In this document: positions 1 through 6,736 of the stretch, piece after piece
How the letters are laid out: each line of letters opens with the position of its first letter
How positions within the stretch are numbered: the first letter of the stretch is position 1
Origin: an uncultured Clostridia bacterium
GTDB lineage: Bacteria; Bacillota; Clostridia; Christensenellales; Borkfalkiaceae
Reading direction: 5' to 3'
Assembly (NCBI GenBank): GCA_947627125.1
Contig: CANQUY010000052.1
Location: 1 to 11,172 of the forward strand
Length of the DNA stretch: 11,172 nucleotides
The notes under the pieces: generated by a model
Told to the model about the DNA's origin: nothing
The model's input: only the letters and a program-made list of their open reading frames with translations
Databases searched by the model: none
Made by a program: the position numbers and the translations under genes

Positions 1-263
1 TTCTGACGGAGAATCTTTACCGATACAGATCGGGGCGCGGCACACCTCCCGAATACACGAAGTACACGGTTTCCCAGCTGCTTGCGGACTATAAAGCCTA
101 TGGAACGGAAGTAACAAACAGAAAACTGTTCAATGTGACGTTCACGCTCTCTTGTTCGCAGGCGTCGATTTCCGTGACGAAGAAAACAACGTTCTGCATC
201 GGTGAGTTCGTTGACGTCAAAGCAGACAGCGTGTCGGTGGATAAAGCCGTTCTCTACTACTAA
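1..263 (+). CDS. 3' end of an unrecognised gene (partial)
   Basis: An open frame enters from the left edge (codons begin at base 3) and stops at TAA 261-263, giving the last 86 residues of a protein. It has no stop in this stretch and ends in ...VDKAVLYY. The visible part alternates polar and beta-prone residues (FNVTFTLSCSQASISVTKK), which suggests an extracellular or structural beta-rich domain, but I recognise no family. The next gene starts 53 bp downstream in the same direction after a hairpin, so the two are probably co-transcribed. The start and upstream part lie outside the window. Confidence 0.6.
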   Translation, partial: LTENLYRYRSGRGTPPEYTKYTVSQLLADYKAYGTEVTNRKLFNVTFTLSCSQASISVTKKTTFCIGEFVDVKADSVSVDKAVLYY

Positions 264-273
264 GCCAGACGCA

Positions 274-293
274 GGGGGATGGCGACATCCCCC
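274..293 (+). other. intercistronic hairpin
   Basis: GGGGGATG (274-281), loop GCGA, CATCCCCC (286-293): a perfect 8-bp stem capped by a GNRA tetraloop, between the stop at 263 and the ribosome site at 304. No T-run follows, so it is a poor terminator. It more likely stabilises or punctuates a shared mRNA. Confidence 0.5.
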
Positions 294-316
294 TCGATCT
301 ATCAAAGGAGGCATTT

Positions 317-850
317 ATGAAAACAGCTACAAAAGTTATCGCCGCTGTTCTGATTTTCCTGTTGCTGGCGGGTATCATAGGGATCGTGTTGGCATTCACC
401 AACGGCGGGAATGAGGACTTCAAGACGTTCTATATCGAAAAGGACGGCAAGAATATCCTTGCTTCGGAAACCTCGGATGTGGTCTATGCAGGCACTCCCG
501 TCACCTACAAGGTTCACTACACCTTTGACGTCGGCAAGACGGAGAAACGGGACTATATCGTCAAGATCCTGCCGAACGAAAAGCAGGACTTTGATTATAC
601 GGTGGACGGCAAGCATACCTCATGGAAAGAGTTGGGCGAGAAGGCGGGTCTGCTTTTCCGAATCGACAAGGGCGAGGACAGCTTTACGGTGACAAGTCTT
701 ACCGGCGTTGAAAACGTCATGTTGGACGCGCTGGGACTTATTCACCCCGGCAAGGATGTTGCGCTTCCCGTAGACTTTGACGGCGAAAAACCTTACTTTA
801 CGCTCTATGTGGCGAGCTACAACGAGTCGGTGAAGTTCTTCATCTGTTAA
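317..850 (+). CDS. membrane-anchored extracytoplasmic protein of unknown function
   Basis: 177 residues. The start is well defined: AAAGGAGG at 304-311 sits 5 nt before ATG 317. Residues about 6-27 form one hydrophobic segment (KVIAAVLIFLLLAGIIGIVL) after a short basic N-terminus, so this is an uncleaved signal anchor or signal peptide with the rest outside. The remainder is soluble and beta-rich (TYKVHYTF, RDYIVKILPNEKQDFDYTV, PYFTLYVASYNESVKF), like an Ig-like or sortilin-type beta domain, but no family is assigned. It follows the partial gene at 1-263 and may share its operon. The ORF ends within the first few codons of the region where DndC-like coding sequence appears in another frame, so its last residues (FIC) may come from a recombination joint rather than the original C-terminus. 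Confidence 0.75.
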   Translation: MKTATKVIAAVLIFLLLAGIIGIVLAFTNGGNEDFKTFYIEKDGKNILASETSDVVYAGTPVTYKVHYTFDVGKTEKRDYIVKILPNEKQDFDYTVDGKHTSWKELGEKAGLLFRIDKGEDSFTVTSLTGVENVMLDALGLIHPGKDVALPVDFDGEKPYFTLYVASYNESVKFFIC

Positions 851-882
851 AAGATAATGGTATCTCCGCTTGGGGCGTTGAT

Positions 883-1602
883 ATGAAGTATCTCTTTAGT
901 TTATATCAAGGCGTAGATTTAGGCGAAGAACAGAGCGTTGTAGGACAGATCGATAAAGACAAAATCCCCGTTACCGGAAACTCAAGGTTTGGTTGTTGGT
1001 GTTGTACTATCGTCAAGGAAGATAAATCCTTGCAAAGGTTTATTGATGGCGGCGCAACAGAACTCATTCCGTTGCGCGAATTTCGCAATTGGCTCGTGAG
1101 TATTCGCCAAAATCCTGAGTTCAGAGATAGCAAACGTCGCAATGGCAAGGTGTATCAGAAAGCCAATGGAGAATATGGATTTGGACCTTTCAAAATGTCC
1201 GCAAGACAAGAAATATTAAAACGCCTTCTTCGGCTTCAAAAGGACACAGGCTTTACACTTATAACTAATGAAGAACTCAAAATGATCGACACCCTATGGG
1301 ATTTGGAGGGCGACTTGTCCCGTCGTAAATTGGTTGATTTATATTACGATGTATTTGGCAAGCGTTTGGTTTGGGACGAATATAAAGAACCGTTATACGA
1401 TGCCGAAATTATTCGGACATTACAGGTGGCTGCCGAGGATTCGGAAATACCGTTTGAATTGATAACCAAGCTGATTGTTATGATCAATTCAAATAAATAT
1501 GTTGCTAAGTCCTCAAAGCTCAAAAAGGAGTTTGATCGGTTACTTAGCGAAGAATGGATACATTATGATGCAGTAAAAGAAGGATTGAAAGATGAAGATT
1601 AA
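883..1602 (+). CDS. dndC: DndC, 5'-truncated remnant (DNA phosphorothioation sulfurtransferase)
   Basis: DndC is a PAPS-reductase-like Fe-S protein that installs sulfur in the DNA backbone in the Dnd system. Only the C-terminal half is here: 239 codons from the only available ATG, against roughly 500 residues for the family. The diagnostic block is GNSRFGCWCCTIVKEDKS at residues 32-49, with cysteines at 38, 40 and 41, followed by LREFRNWL and the SRRKLVDLYYD region. Recognisable DndC sequence continues in frame upstream of the ATG (LLKDNGISAWGVDMKYLFSLY, about base 844), so 883 is not the native start and has no good ribosome site. The PP-loop half that binds ATP is absent. Its stop overlaps the next gene's start by 11 nt, the normal dndC-dndD arrangement, so this 3' boundary is original. 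Expected to be non-functional. Confidence 0.85.
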   Translation: MKYLFSLYQGVDLGEEQSVVGQIDKDKIPVTGNSRFGCWCCTIVKEDKSLQRFIDGGATELIPLREFRNWLVSIRQNPEFRDSKRRNGKVYQKANGEYGFGPFKMSARQEILKRLLRLQKDTGFTLITNEELKMIDTLWDLEGDLSRRKLVDLYYDVFGKRLVWDEYKEPLYDAEIIRTLQVAAEDSEIPFELITKLIVMINSNKYVAKSSKLKKEFDRLLSEEWIHYDAVKEGLKDED

Positions 1603-2710
1603 AAGAATAACCCTTTTTAATATCGGTCCTTACATCGACTTAAACACATTTGATATTACCATCGCAAAGGACAAAAATATTGTCTTAATAGGTGGCAAGA
1701 ACGGTGCGGGAAAAACTACATTTTTTAAGGCAATTAAGACCTGCTTGTATGGTAGTAGGGTTTGGGGGTTTGATGCGCCCGGTAAGGAATATTTTGCTAT
1801 CGTTAATGGGCTTGTTAATACAAAAACGCTTTATGACAATACCGCAAAAGCATACATTGAAATCGAACTTGTTTTTGATGATGGCAAGCAGATAAACCAT
1901 TATGTATTGCATAGAGAATGGAAAAAAATCAAGCAGACGTTTTCCGAATATTTTAATGTTAGAAAGAATGGCGACCTTATAATTGGGCAAGAGGAAGATG
2001 ACTTTATCAATTATTTGCTTTCCGTTATTCCTCCTGATATGTTTAATTTTTATTTCTTTGATGGGGAGTCGATCGCGGAGTTCTTTTTAGGCTCTGATGG
2101 AAATAAAAATTTTAGGAATGCCTTCCTGAAATTGTACGGCCTTGACACATTGTCTATAATGGTCGAAAACTTTGCTCGTAATATCAAAAAGACAGATGTA
2201 AAGAATAGTACCTATGATTCTTTTTTAGAGGCGCGTGCTACCTGTGAGCGAGAAGAAGTGAAGTATAATTTGTTGCAAGACGAAATTCGTGAATTGGAGA
2301 ATAAAATCGATCTCTGCCAAATTCAGATGCGCTCTTTACAGGCAGATTATACGAAGAACGGTGGTATAGGTTTAGCCGATTGGAAAGAGCTGAATGCTCA
2401 AATCCTTAAAGAGGAAAATAAAATTGCCATTGCTTTGTCGTTGCGCAATTCGGATCATCTCACAGAAGAAGATTTTGAGAGTGACGGTGACGGATTAGAA
2501 TTGAATAGGCAAACAATTACGGGAGAATATGATGATATATTTAAGGCTTTGATTATCAGCCACTCCGGTGAGAAATTGGATGACAACCTTTATTTCCCGA
2601 AGTATTTGAAAGCGCATATTGATCGAGGAACAAAATTCCTATATGCAGAGTATAAATATTCCAATGGCAATTTTTATAAACATTTACTTGAGTTAGACAA
2701 GGGGATCTGA
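1592..2710 (+). CDS. dndD: DndD N-terminus fused in frame to DndE C-terminus (deletion product)
   Basis: 372 residues with a plausible start (AAGGA at about 1580, ATG 1592 overlapping the dndC end). Residues 1-277 are DndD, an SMC/Rad50-like ATPase: KIKRITLFNIGPY, Walker A GGKNGAGKT (34-42), the conserved FYFFDGE block (153-159), then the beginning of a coiled coil (about 213-277). DndD is normally about 650-700 residues and carries its signature motif and Walker B in the C-terminal half; these are missing. From about residue 278 (base 2423) the sequence becomes DndE-like: IAIALSLR, then LELNRQTITGEYDDIFKALI and LKAHIDRGTKFLY, resembling the conserved GEY...ALL...HLHRG pattern of DndE. About 95 of roughly 120 DndE residues remain. 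The simplest reading is a single in-frame deletion that removed the rest of dndD and the start of dndE. The fusion cannot form a complete ATPase. Confidence 0.8.
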   Translation: MKIKRITLFNIGPYIDLNTFDITIAKDKNIVLIGGKNGAGKTTFFKAIKTCLYGSRVWGFDAPGKEYFAIVNGLVNTKTLYDNTAKAYIEIELVFDDGKQINHYVLHREWKKIKQTFSEYFNVRKNGDLIIGQEEDDFINYLLSVIPPDMFNFYFFDGESIAEFFLGSDGNKNFRNAFLKLYGLDTLSIMVENFARNIKKTDVKNSTYDSFLEARATCEREEVKYNLLQDEIRELENKIDLCQIQMRSLQADYTKNGGIGLADWKELNAQILKEENKIAIALSLRNSDHLTEEDFESDGDGLELNRQTITGEYDDIFKALIISHSGEKLDDNLYFPKYLKAHIDRGTKFLYAEYKYSNGNFYKHLLELDKGI

Positions 2711-2711
2711 T

Positions 2712-3368
2712 ATGAGTATTGAAGATGACGTGTATGATTCCGTCGATATGAGCGACAAGCAGGCGGCATTAGAAGAATTGGCTGCGCAGACGCTGTTGGT
2801 CGAATTATTTAATGCGAAACAGGCTGAAGTGTTTGAGAATGTCGTCTTTGATGGAAAACGGCGTTATTACATTGAAGATTTAACTGAGCGTGATTATTCA
2901 TTGGAAAATACAACACCGTATCAGTTGGATATTCTTGGGCGCGCCATTGAAGAACATTCTTGGGGAAATCTGCTCTGTCGAACGACAGAACTCCTGCTTG
3001 ATTTATTCCCTGAATATCGTGAGAAACTATTAGAGTTCAAATGCCCGTGGACGAAAGCTCAAATGTTTTCGTTAGAAGAAAAAACGAATTATAAACCTAT
3101 CAATGGCGGTTTTTATATAAACTGCAATCATACGGCTTTGCATTCTTGTTGGTTTTTACAGGATCTGTTAGATTACTTTAAGATCGATAAATCATCGGTC
3201 AGTTTTTTGATACATAGACCTTCCAGTGCCGAGCCTAAGAAAGTTAAAGATTATGTGGAGCAGCGGTTCAAGCGAAATTTCGCAGATTATATTAAAATTC
3301 ACTATCAAAAAGATGCCGAGTATACTCAAAGTACAGTCCGTTTCTATCTTCGTATAAGTCATAGGTGA
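2712..3368 (+). CDS. unrecognised protein downstream of dndE, probably 3'-truncated
   Basis: 218 residues. ATG 2712 is one base after the previous stop (2708-2710), with AAGGGG at 2699-2704 as ribosome site, so it is translationally coupled to the dnd remnant and was probably part of that operon. The N-terminus is acidic (SIEDDVYDSVDMSD). The middle has a helical stretch (ILGRAIEEHSWGNLLCRTTE), then INGGFYINCNHTALHSCWF and LQDLLDYFKI. That layout is loosely like small C-terminal modules on restriction and defence proteins, but I cannot name a family. There are no membrane segments. The last 20-25 residues (about from 3300) overlap the leftward gene at 3292-3486 and read like its antisense, so the true C-terminus is probably lost at a joint. 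Confidence 0.6.
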   Translation: MSIEDDVYDSVDMSDKQAALEELAAQTLLVELFNAKQAEVFENVVFDGKRRYYIEDLTERDYSLENTTPYQLDILGRAIEEHSWGNLLCRTTELLLDLFPEYREKLLEFKCPWTKAQMFSLEEKTNYKPINGGFYINCNHTALHSCWFLQDLLDYFKIDKSSVSFLIHRPSSAEPKKVKDYVEQRFKRNFADYIKIHYQKDAEYTQSTVRFYLRISHR

Positions 3369-3486
3369 CAACGCTTATCTTCCCGATATATGTAACAGCC
3401 ACCGTGATCAGCCTTCGGTCGAGGTCGGCTGCTATTATATCGAATGTCGTGTAATCGTATCCGTCAAAGTGTTCGTATTCGTACAT
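3292..3486 (-). CDS. small conserved-looking protein, mobile-element type, 3' end probably lost
   Basis: 64 residues from ATG 3486 with AAGGAG at 3495-3500, 8 nt upstream. The first 50 residues look like a genuine compact beta-rich protein (MYEYEHFDGYDYTTFDIIA, LITVAVTYIGKISVVTYDLY). Small proteins of this style are common in conjugative-element operons of Clostridia; that is recall, not a search. The end (TRHLFDSEF) lies in the region overlapping the rightward gene 2712-3368 by 77 nt. Long tail-to-tail overlaps of two real genes are unlikely, so I infer a recombination joint near 3300-3345 that shortened both. It lies 12 nt after the stop of the 3499-3798 gene, in the same operon. Confidence 0.6.
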   Translation of the reverse strand: MYEYEHFDGYDYTTFDIIAADLDRRLITVAVTYIGKISVVTYDLYEDRNGLYFEYTRHLFDSEF

Positions 3487-3498
3487 CTCCGTATCTCC

Positions 3499-3798
3499 TT
3501 AATCTGCGAGTTTGAACCAAATGTAGTAGGTAATTTCGACTTCTCGCGTTTCGTATCCAGAACCGTTTCGTGTTTCAAATTCGACTTCTCGAAGTTCGTA
3601 GAACGTACCTTTGTATTCGTCGTGTTCTTTTGCGATCTTGTGGCAGTACTTGATACAATCCTCAAATACCCGTATGTACGGCTTTCCCTTTTGGCTGATG
3701 GCAGGGATCAATAAATCCGTTTCCGTGATATAACCGACTCCGGACATTCTTTTCTCATTTCTTCCTGCCTTGATAACCGAAAACACTACTTTTTTCAT
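3499..3798 (-). CDS. small protein of unknown function, leftward operon with 3292-3486
   Basis: 99 residues from ATG 3798. Two purine-rich stretches precede it: GAAGG directly upstream and AAGGAG at 3811-3816, 12 nt away. The protein is soluble and charged, with alternating strands and helices (MKKVVFSVIKAGRNEKRMSG, YIRVFEDCIKYCHKIAKEHD, YETREVEITYYIWFKLAD). No motif is recognised. The short intergenic gap, shared orientation and adjacent strong ribosome site point to co-expression with the 64-aa gene downstream. A leftward terminator (3969-3998) and paired hairpins in the leader lie upstream, so an attenuated leader is possible. Confidence 0.65.
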   Translation of the reverse strand: MKKVVFSVIKAGRNEKRMSGVGYITETDLLIPAISQKGKPYIRVFEDCIKYCHKIAKEHDEYKGTFYELREVEFETRNGSGYETREVEITYYIWFKLAD

Positions 3799-4107
3799 CC
3801 TTCTTTTTTACTCCTTATTTTTTTATTTTTTGCCTTTCGGCAAGGTGGCTAAGTACCACCGAAGGAAGCACATATCCCGAAGCATTTGAGTACAGCCTCT
3901 CGGAAGTCAACGAACAGAAAAAAATATTGCATTCGACGGCTTGGATAATTTGAGTTTTCGAGCATAAGAAAAAAGCCGTACTCATTATCGAGTACGACCG
4001 TTTTTCCGTTCCGTATTTTAAGCAATAATTTTTTCCGTTGACTTGCCGCTTCATTCTGTGGTACAACGACACCTCGAAAGGCCAAAAAATAAGTTCTTGT
4101 CTTTCCG
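3799..4107. other. intergenic region with leader hairpins and a leftward terminator
   Basis: No convincing gene. On the minus strand, two adjacent hairpins precede the 99-aa gene: GGTGGT...GCCACC (3844-3860, closed by a wobble only in minus-strand RNA) and TTGCC-GAAA-GGCAA (3830-3843, GNRA-type loop). Farther upstream is the terminator described separately. The minus strand is open in two frames across 3849-4085, but the terminator lies inside both, so I do not call a gene. Confidence 0.45.
3969..3998 (-). terminator. leftward rho-independent terminator or attenuator
   Basis: Read on the minus strand: GTCGTACTC, loop GATAAT, GAGTACGGC, then TTTTTT. The stem is 9 bp with one T-G wobble that pairs only in minus-strand RNA. 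No leftward gene lies immediately to the right (the LRR gene is rightward), so it is either left over from a gene replaced at about 4150 or an attenuator in the leader of 3292-3798. Confidence 0.6.
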
Positions 4108-6108
4108 ATGTTTCACCTGTCTGTTTTCGTTTTGAGTGTTCGGGCAGGGTTAAACAATGGTGCATTCAGCGGTTGCAGCGGGCTGACGGGAGAATTGAAG
4201 CTCCCCGACAGCGTGACCTCGATCGGAAGTGGTGCGTTCCGGGGTTGCACAGGGCTGACAGGAGAATTGAAGCTCCCCGACAGCGTGACCTCGATCGGGG
4301 GTGGAGCATTCCAAGGTTGCACTGGGATCACGAGCATCGAGATCCCCGCAAATGTGACCACAATCGAAAATGTTGCGTTCAAAGACTGCACCGAGCTTAC
4401 GAGTGTCATCTGGAATGCGGTGAATTGTACCAACCCGACGATGCCACCCGTAGTTGAAAAAAATATCTTTCCGGGTTGCGAGAAATTGAGCGACCTGACC
4501 TTCGGAAACAATGTAAAGACCATTCCCAATTATGCATTCAGCGGTTGCAGCGGGCTGACGGGAGAATTGGAGCTCCCCGAAAGCGTGACCTCGATCGGGA
4601 AAGATGCTTTCTACGGTTGCAGCGGTTTGACGGGAGAATTGAGGATCCCCGCGGACGTAGTATCGATCGGCAGTCGGGCGTTCGGAAATTGCGGCGGGTT
4701 TGAACATATCACAGCCGACGAAAGGAATTCCGTCTATCACAGCGACGGAGACTGCCTGATCGTAACCGATTCAAACACGTTGCTCTTCGGCTGCAAAAAC
4801 AGCGCGATCCCCGACGGCGTGACTTCCATCGGAGAAGATGCTTTTAACGGCTGCAGCGATCTTAAGAGCATTGAGATCCCCATCAGCGTGACCTCGATCG
4901 GACAGTGGGCTTTTGAGAATTGCAACAGCCTGACGACCGTGTATTACGAGGGAAGCTCCGCAGAGTGGCAGCAGGTCGAGATCCTCGGAAACAATTCCTG
5001 TTTGACTTCGGCAAAGGTTGAATGTCTCCACGATAAACTCGTACAGGCGGTCGAGGCTTCCCTTTCGGCAAACAGCTATGCGGTGAGCGTCGAAAATAAA
5101 CAATCTAAAACGGTCCTCAAAGAGCGCTTCGATTTCGCGAACAAGATCGTTTCGACCGAGATCGAAAACCTTGCGGGAGAAACCCTCTTCAAATCTCTCT
5201 GCGCCGTGACGGAAGGAAAGGTCTATATGTATTCGGACGCCTCGGGCGTATGGCTTCGCGCCGAGGGCACGGGAGATCCCGCCACTTACATGCAGACGGC
5301 GAACCCCTTGACGGCCTTCAAGACGGAATGGGAGGCCTTCAAGGCGACGGAAAAGAGCGCAAGGAAAAATACTGCGGGCGAATACGTCATAGGCGGCTAT
5401 GCCCTCACGTTTGCGGACGGCTCTATCGCCACCCTGCACGATACTAAGACGGACTCGACCATCACGTTCACCCAATTCAACAGCGCGGCGCTCTCTCTGC
5501 CCACGCTCGGACAGGCAGACGAAGCCGTTCACAAAAAGTTTATCGACGGGATCGCAAATTCCGCATCGGCAACTACCTTCCATGCGGAGTGGACGCTCGA
5601 TGGAGTGACGTATGCCTCGGATATCGAAACGGGAAAGAGCGCCTTTACGGAGGCCTCCATGCAGAACACTCCCATGATGCAGATGTACCGCGAATGCACA
5701 GGCGAAACCCTGACGCTCTGGACGAGGACGATCGACCTCATGTCGATGCCGTCGCTCAAGTGGATGGCCTGGCAGAAACAGACCATGCCCGAAGGCGCGG
5801 ACGCACTGCGGACGGACATGTATCTTCAGAATGCGGCGAGCTTCATCACTGCGGGCGGGAACGACCCCGAGCTCCTGTTCATCTTTGCGAAATACGACGC
5901 CGCGACAGATACCTTTGCGATCAAAGATTTTGATGCGTCGGGCGAACTTTTCGACTACACGCTGAAAATTTCGGACGGTTATATCACGGAATGGAAAATC
6001 GGAAACAAGACTTGGCTCCAATCGCTCGATACGAACGCCGACAGCCTCACGATCTATTTTGATAAATACAATGAAGCCGAAGTATCCAAACCGCAGGATA
6101 TTGCCTGA
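4108..6108 (+). CDS. BspA-like leucine-rich-repeat surface protein, probably 5'-truncated
   Basis: 666 codons, TGA at 6106-6108. Residues about 19-308 are LRR_5/BspA repeats of the type CSGLTGELKLPDSVTSIG...AF, broken once by an irregular stretch near 100-120 and by an insert at 198-230. These repeats occur on secreted or surface proteins that bind host or environmental ligands. Residues about 310-666 hold two similar beta-rich stretches resembling lipoprotein-type domains (one around 320-450, one around 500-655); this duplication is inferred from secondary-structure pattern only. The N-terminus is wrong for the family: no signal peptide, no ribosome site before ATG 4108, a stop at 4090-4092, and repeats beginning abruptly by residue 19. 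I infer that the original 5' end was lost at about 4150. There is no sortase motif or C-terminal membrane segment. Confidence 0.8.
   Translation: MFHLSVFVLSVRAGLNNGAFSGCSGLTGELKLPDSVTSIGSGAFRGCTGLTGELKLPDSVTSIGGGAFQGCTGITSIEIPANVTTIENVAFKDCTELTSVIWNAVNCTNPTMPPVVEKNIFPGCEKLSDLTFGNNVKTIPNYAFSGCSGLTGELELPESVTSIGKDAFYGCSGLTGELRIPADVVSIGSRAFGNCGGFEHITADERNSVYHSDGDCLIVTDSNTLLFGCKNSAIPDGVTSIGEDAFNGCSDLKSIEIPISVTSIGQWAFENCNSLTTVYYEGSSAEWQQVEILGNNSCLTSAKVECLHDKLVQAVEASLSANSYAVSVENKQSKTVLKERFDFANKIVSTEIENLAGETLFKSLCAVTEGKVYMYSDASGVWLRAEGTGDPATYMQTANPLTAFKTEWEAFKATEKSARKNTAGEYVIGGYALTFADGSIATLHDTKTDSTITFTQFNSAALSLPTLGQADEAVHKKFIDGIANSASATTFHAEWTLDGVTYASDIETGKSAFTEASMQNTPMMQMYRECTGETLTLWTRTIDLMSMPSLKWMAWQKQTMPEGADALRTDMYLQNAASFITAGGNDPELLFIFAKYDAATDTFAIKDFDASGELFDYTLKISDGYITEWKIGNKTWLQSLDTNADSLTIYFDKYNEAEVSKPQDIA
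4161..4304 (+). repeat. two 72-bp tandem LRR-coding repeats, first pair
   Basis: Units 4161-4232 and 4233-4304 each encode 24 residues (AF.GC.GLTGELKLPDSVTSIG.G) and are nearly identical in DNA, including a long identical stretch from GAGAATTGAAGCTCCCCGAC through GACCTCGATCGG. This points to recent duplication or conversion. Confidence 0.75.
4533..4676 (+). repeat. two further 72-bp LRR-coding repeats
   Basis: Units 4533-4604 and 4605-4676. The first begins with the same TGCATTCAGCGGTTGCAGCG string as the unit at 4161 and is almost identical to it for about 65 bp; the second has diverged (AFYGCSGLTGELRIPADVVS). Confidence 0.7.
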
Positions 6109-6125
6109 ACAGTGTTATGACTCAA

Positions 6126-6155
6126 GAAAGCTCTCCGCACACGCGGAGAGCTTTC
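6126..6155 (+). terminator. terminator hairpin after the LRR gene
   Basis: GAAAGCTCTCCGC (6126-6138), loop ACAC, GCGGAGAGCTTTC (6143-6155): a perfect 13-bp stem 17 nt after the LRR stop. The U-rich tail is weak (CCCTATTT), but the A/T base pairs at the foot and the position make terminator the best reading. It is symmetrical, so it could act in both directions. Confidence 0.75.
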
Positions 6156-6186
6156 CCTATTTGGATAGAAAAACGGCGATCGTTGT

Positions 6187-6223
6187 CATGCCCCCTCCCG
6201 AGGAGGGGGGTAGGGGGGTGGGC
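6187..6223 (+). repeat. short copy of a CATGCCCCCTCC...GTGGGC repeat
   Basis: Contains the hairpin CCCCCTCC-CGA-GGAGGGGG (6191-6209), then GGGTAGGGGGGTGGGC. Both ends match the longer copy at 10519-10658 on the opposite strand; the internal part is missing here. The G-rich strand has enough G-runs for a possible quadruplex. Confidence 0.55.
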
Positions 6224-6736
6224 AACGGCCGCAAAGTAGTCCGTAATCGCTCCACTGTTCATTCAGAGCGAAGCGAAGAATCCCATTAGACTTACGGAAG
6301 TATGTGTGCGGCGTCATGCTGGTCCGTGCAGTGCGGCGTCATGCTGAGAAGAAGAGTAATACGCAGTCTACGTGGGCCGACCCGAAGCATCTCGCCGCAC
6401 ATTCGCCAACAAACGCCCCACGAGATTCTTCGGGTTAAATAATCAGACTTCGTTCCCGCTCCCCTTCTCAGAATGACGCGGGGACTGCTTCCGTAAGGCC
6501 ATTTCCTCATTCCGAGTCCCGCAAGGGGCGAGAGAATCTCGCTTTAAGAACGGAAGTCTGTTGGTCTATGAGATCCGCTCGCTGCGCTACTTCGCGCTAC
6601 GCGCTCGTGCCGCGCTTAGATACAAATAGAACGCGCGCGGGGCGGGATGAGGGCATGAGCCTCTGTGCGTTTTATGGGATCCTTCGCTGCGCTCAGGATG
6701 AGCGCAGGGGGCAGGATGAGCGGGGGGCGTGGAAAA
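6224..6736. repeat. block of dispersed repeats, no gene
   Basis: About 510 bp of fragments of a dispersed repeat in both orientations. One copy with ends GCGTCATGCTGAGAA and GACCCGAAGCATCTCGC spans 6333-6398; an inverted copy spans 6420-6482. They are enclosed by a 10-bp inverted repeat, CTTACGGAAG (6291-6300) and CTTCCGTAAG (6488-6497). A second type, GCGTTTTATGGGATCCTTCG...CTCAGGATGAGCG, spans about 6668-6705 and recurs at about 9391-9441. Open frames here are short, lack ribosome sites and are translations of the repeats. Confidence 0.7.

Noticed and set aside
3849..4085. 78-aa minus-strand frame, and a 116-aa frame over the same bases
   Set aside because: Both contain the leftward terminator hairpin and T-run, lack a ribosome site, and one starts inside the LRR gene; the peptides match no family I know.
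4771..6021. 416-aa minus-strand frame antisense to the LRR gene
   Set aside because: It is Arg/Asp-rich with no motifs or ribosome site, typical of the complement of a GC-rich coding frame; the plus strand has clear LRR repeats.
6059..6289. 76-aa plus-strand frame across the LRR stop and terminator
   Set aside because: It runs through the terminator hairpin and into repeat DNA (ending HSERSEESH, a typical repeat translation).
6224..6736. Possible CRISPR array in the repeat block
   Set aside because: Copies differ in orientation and length, spacing is irregular, and no cas genes are present.
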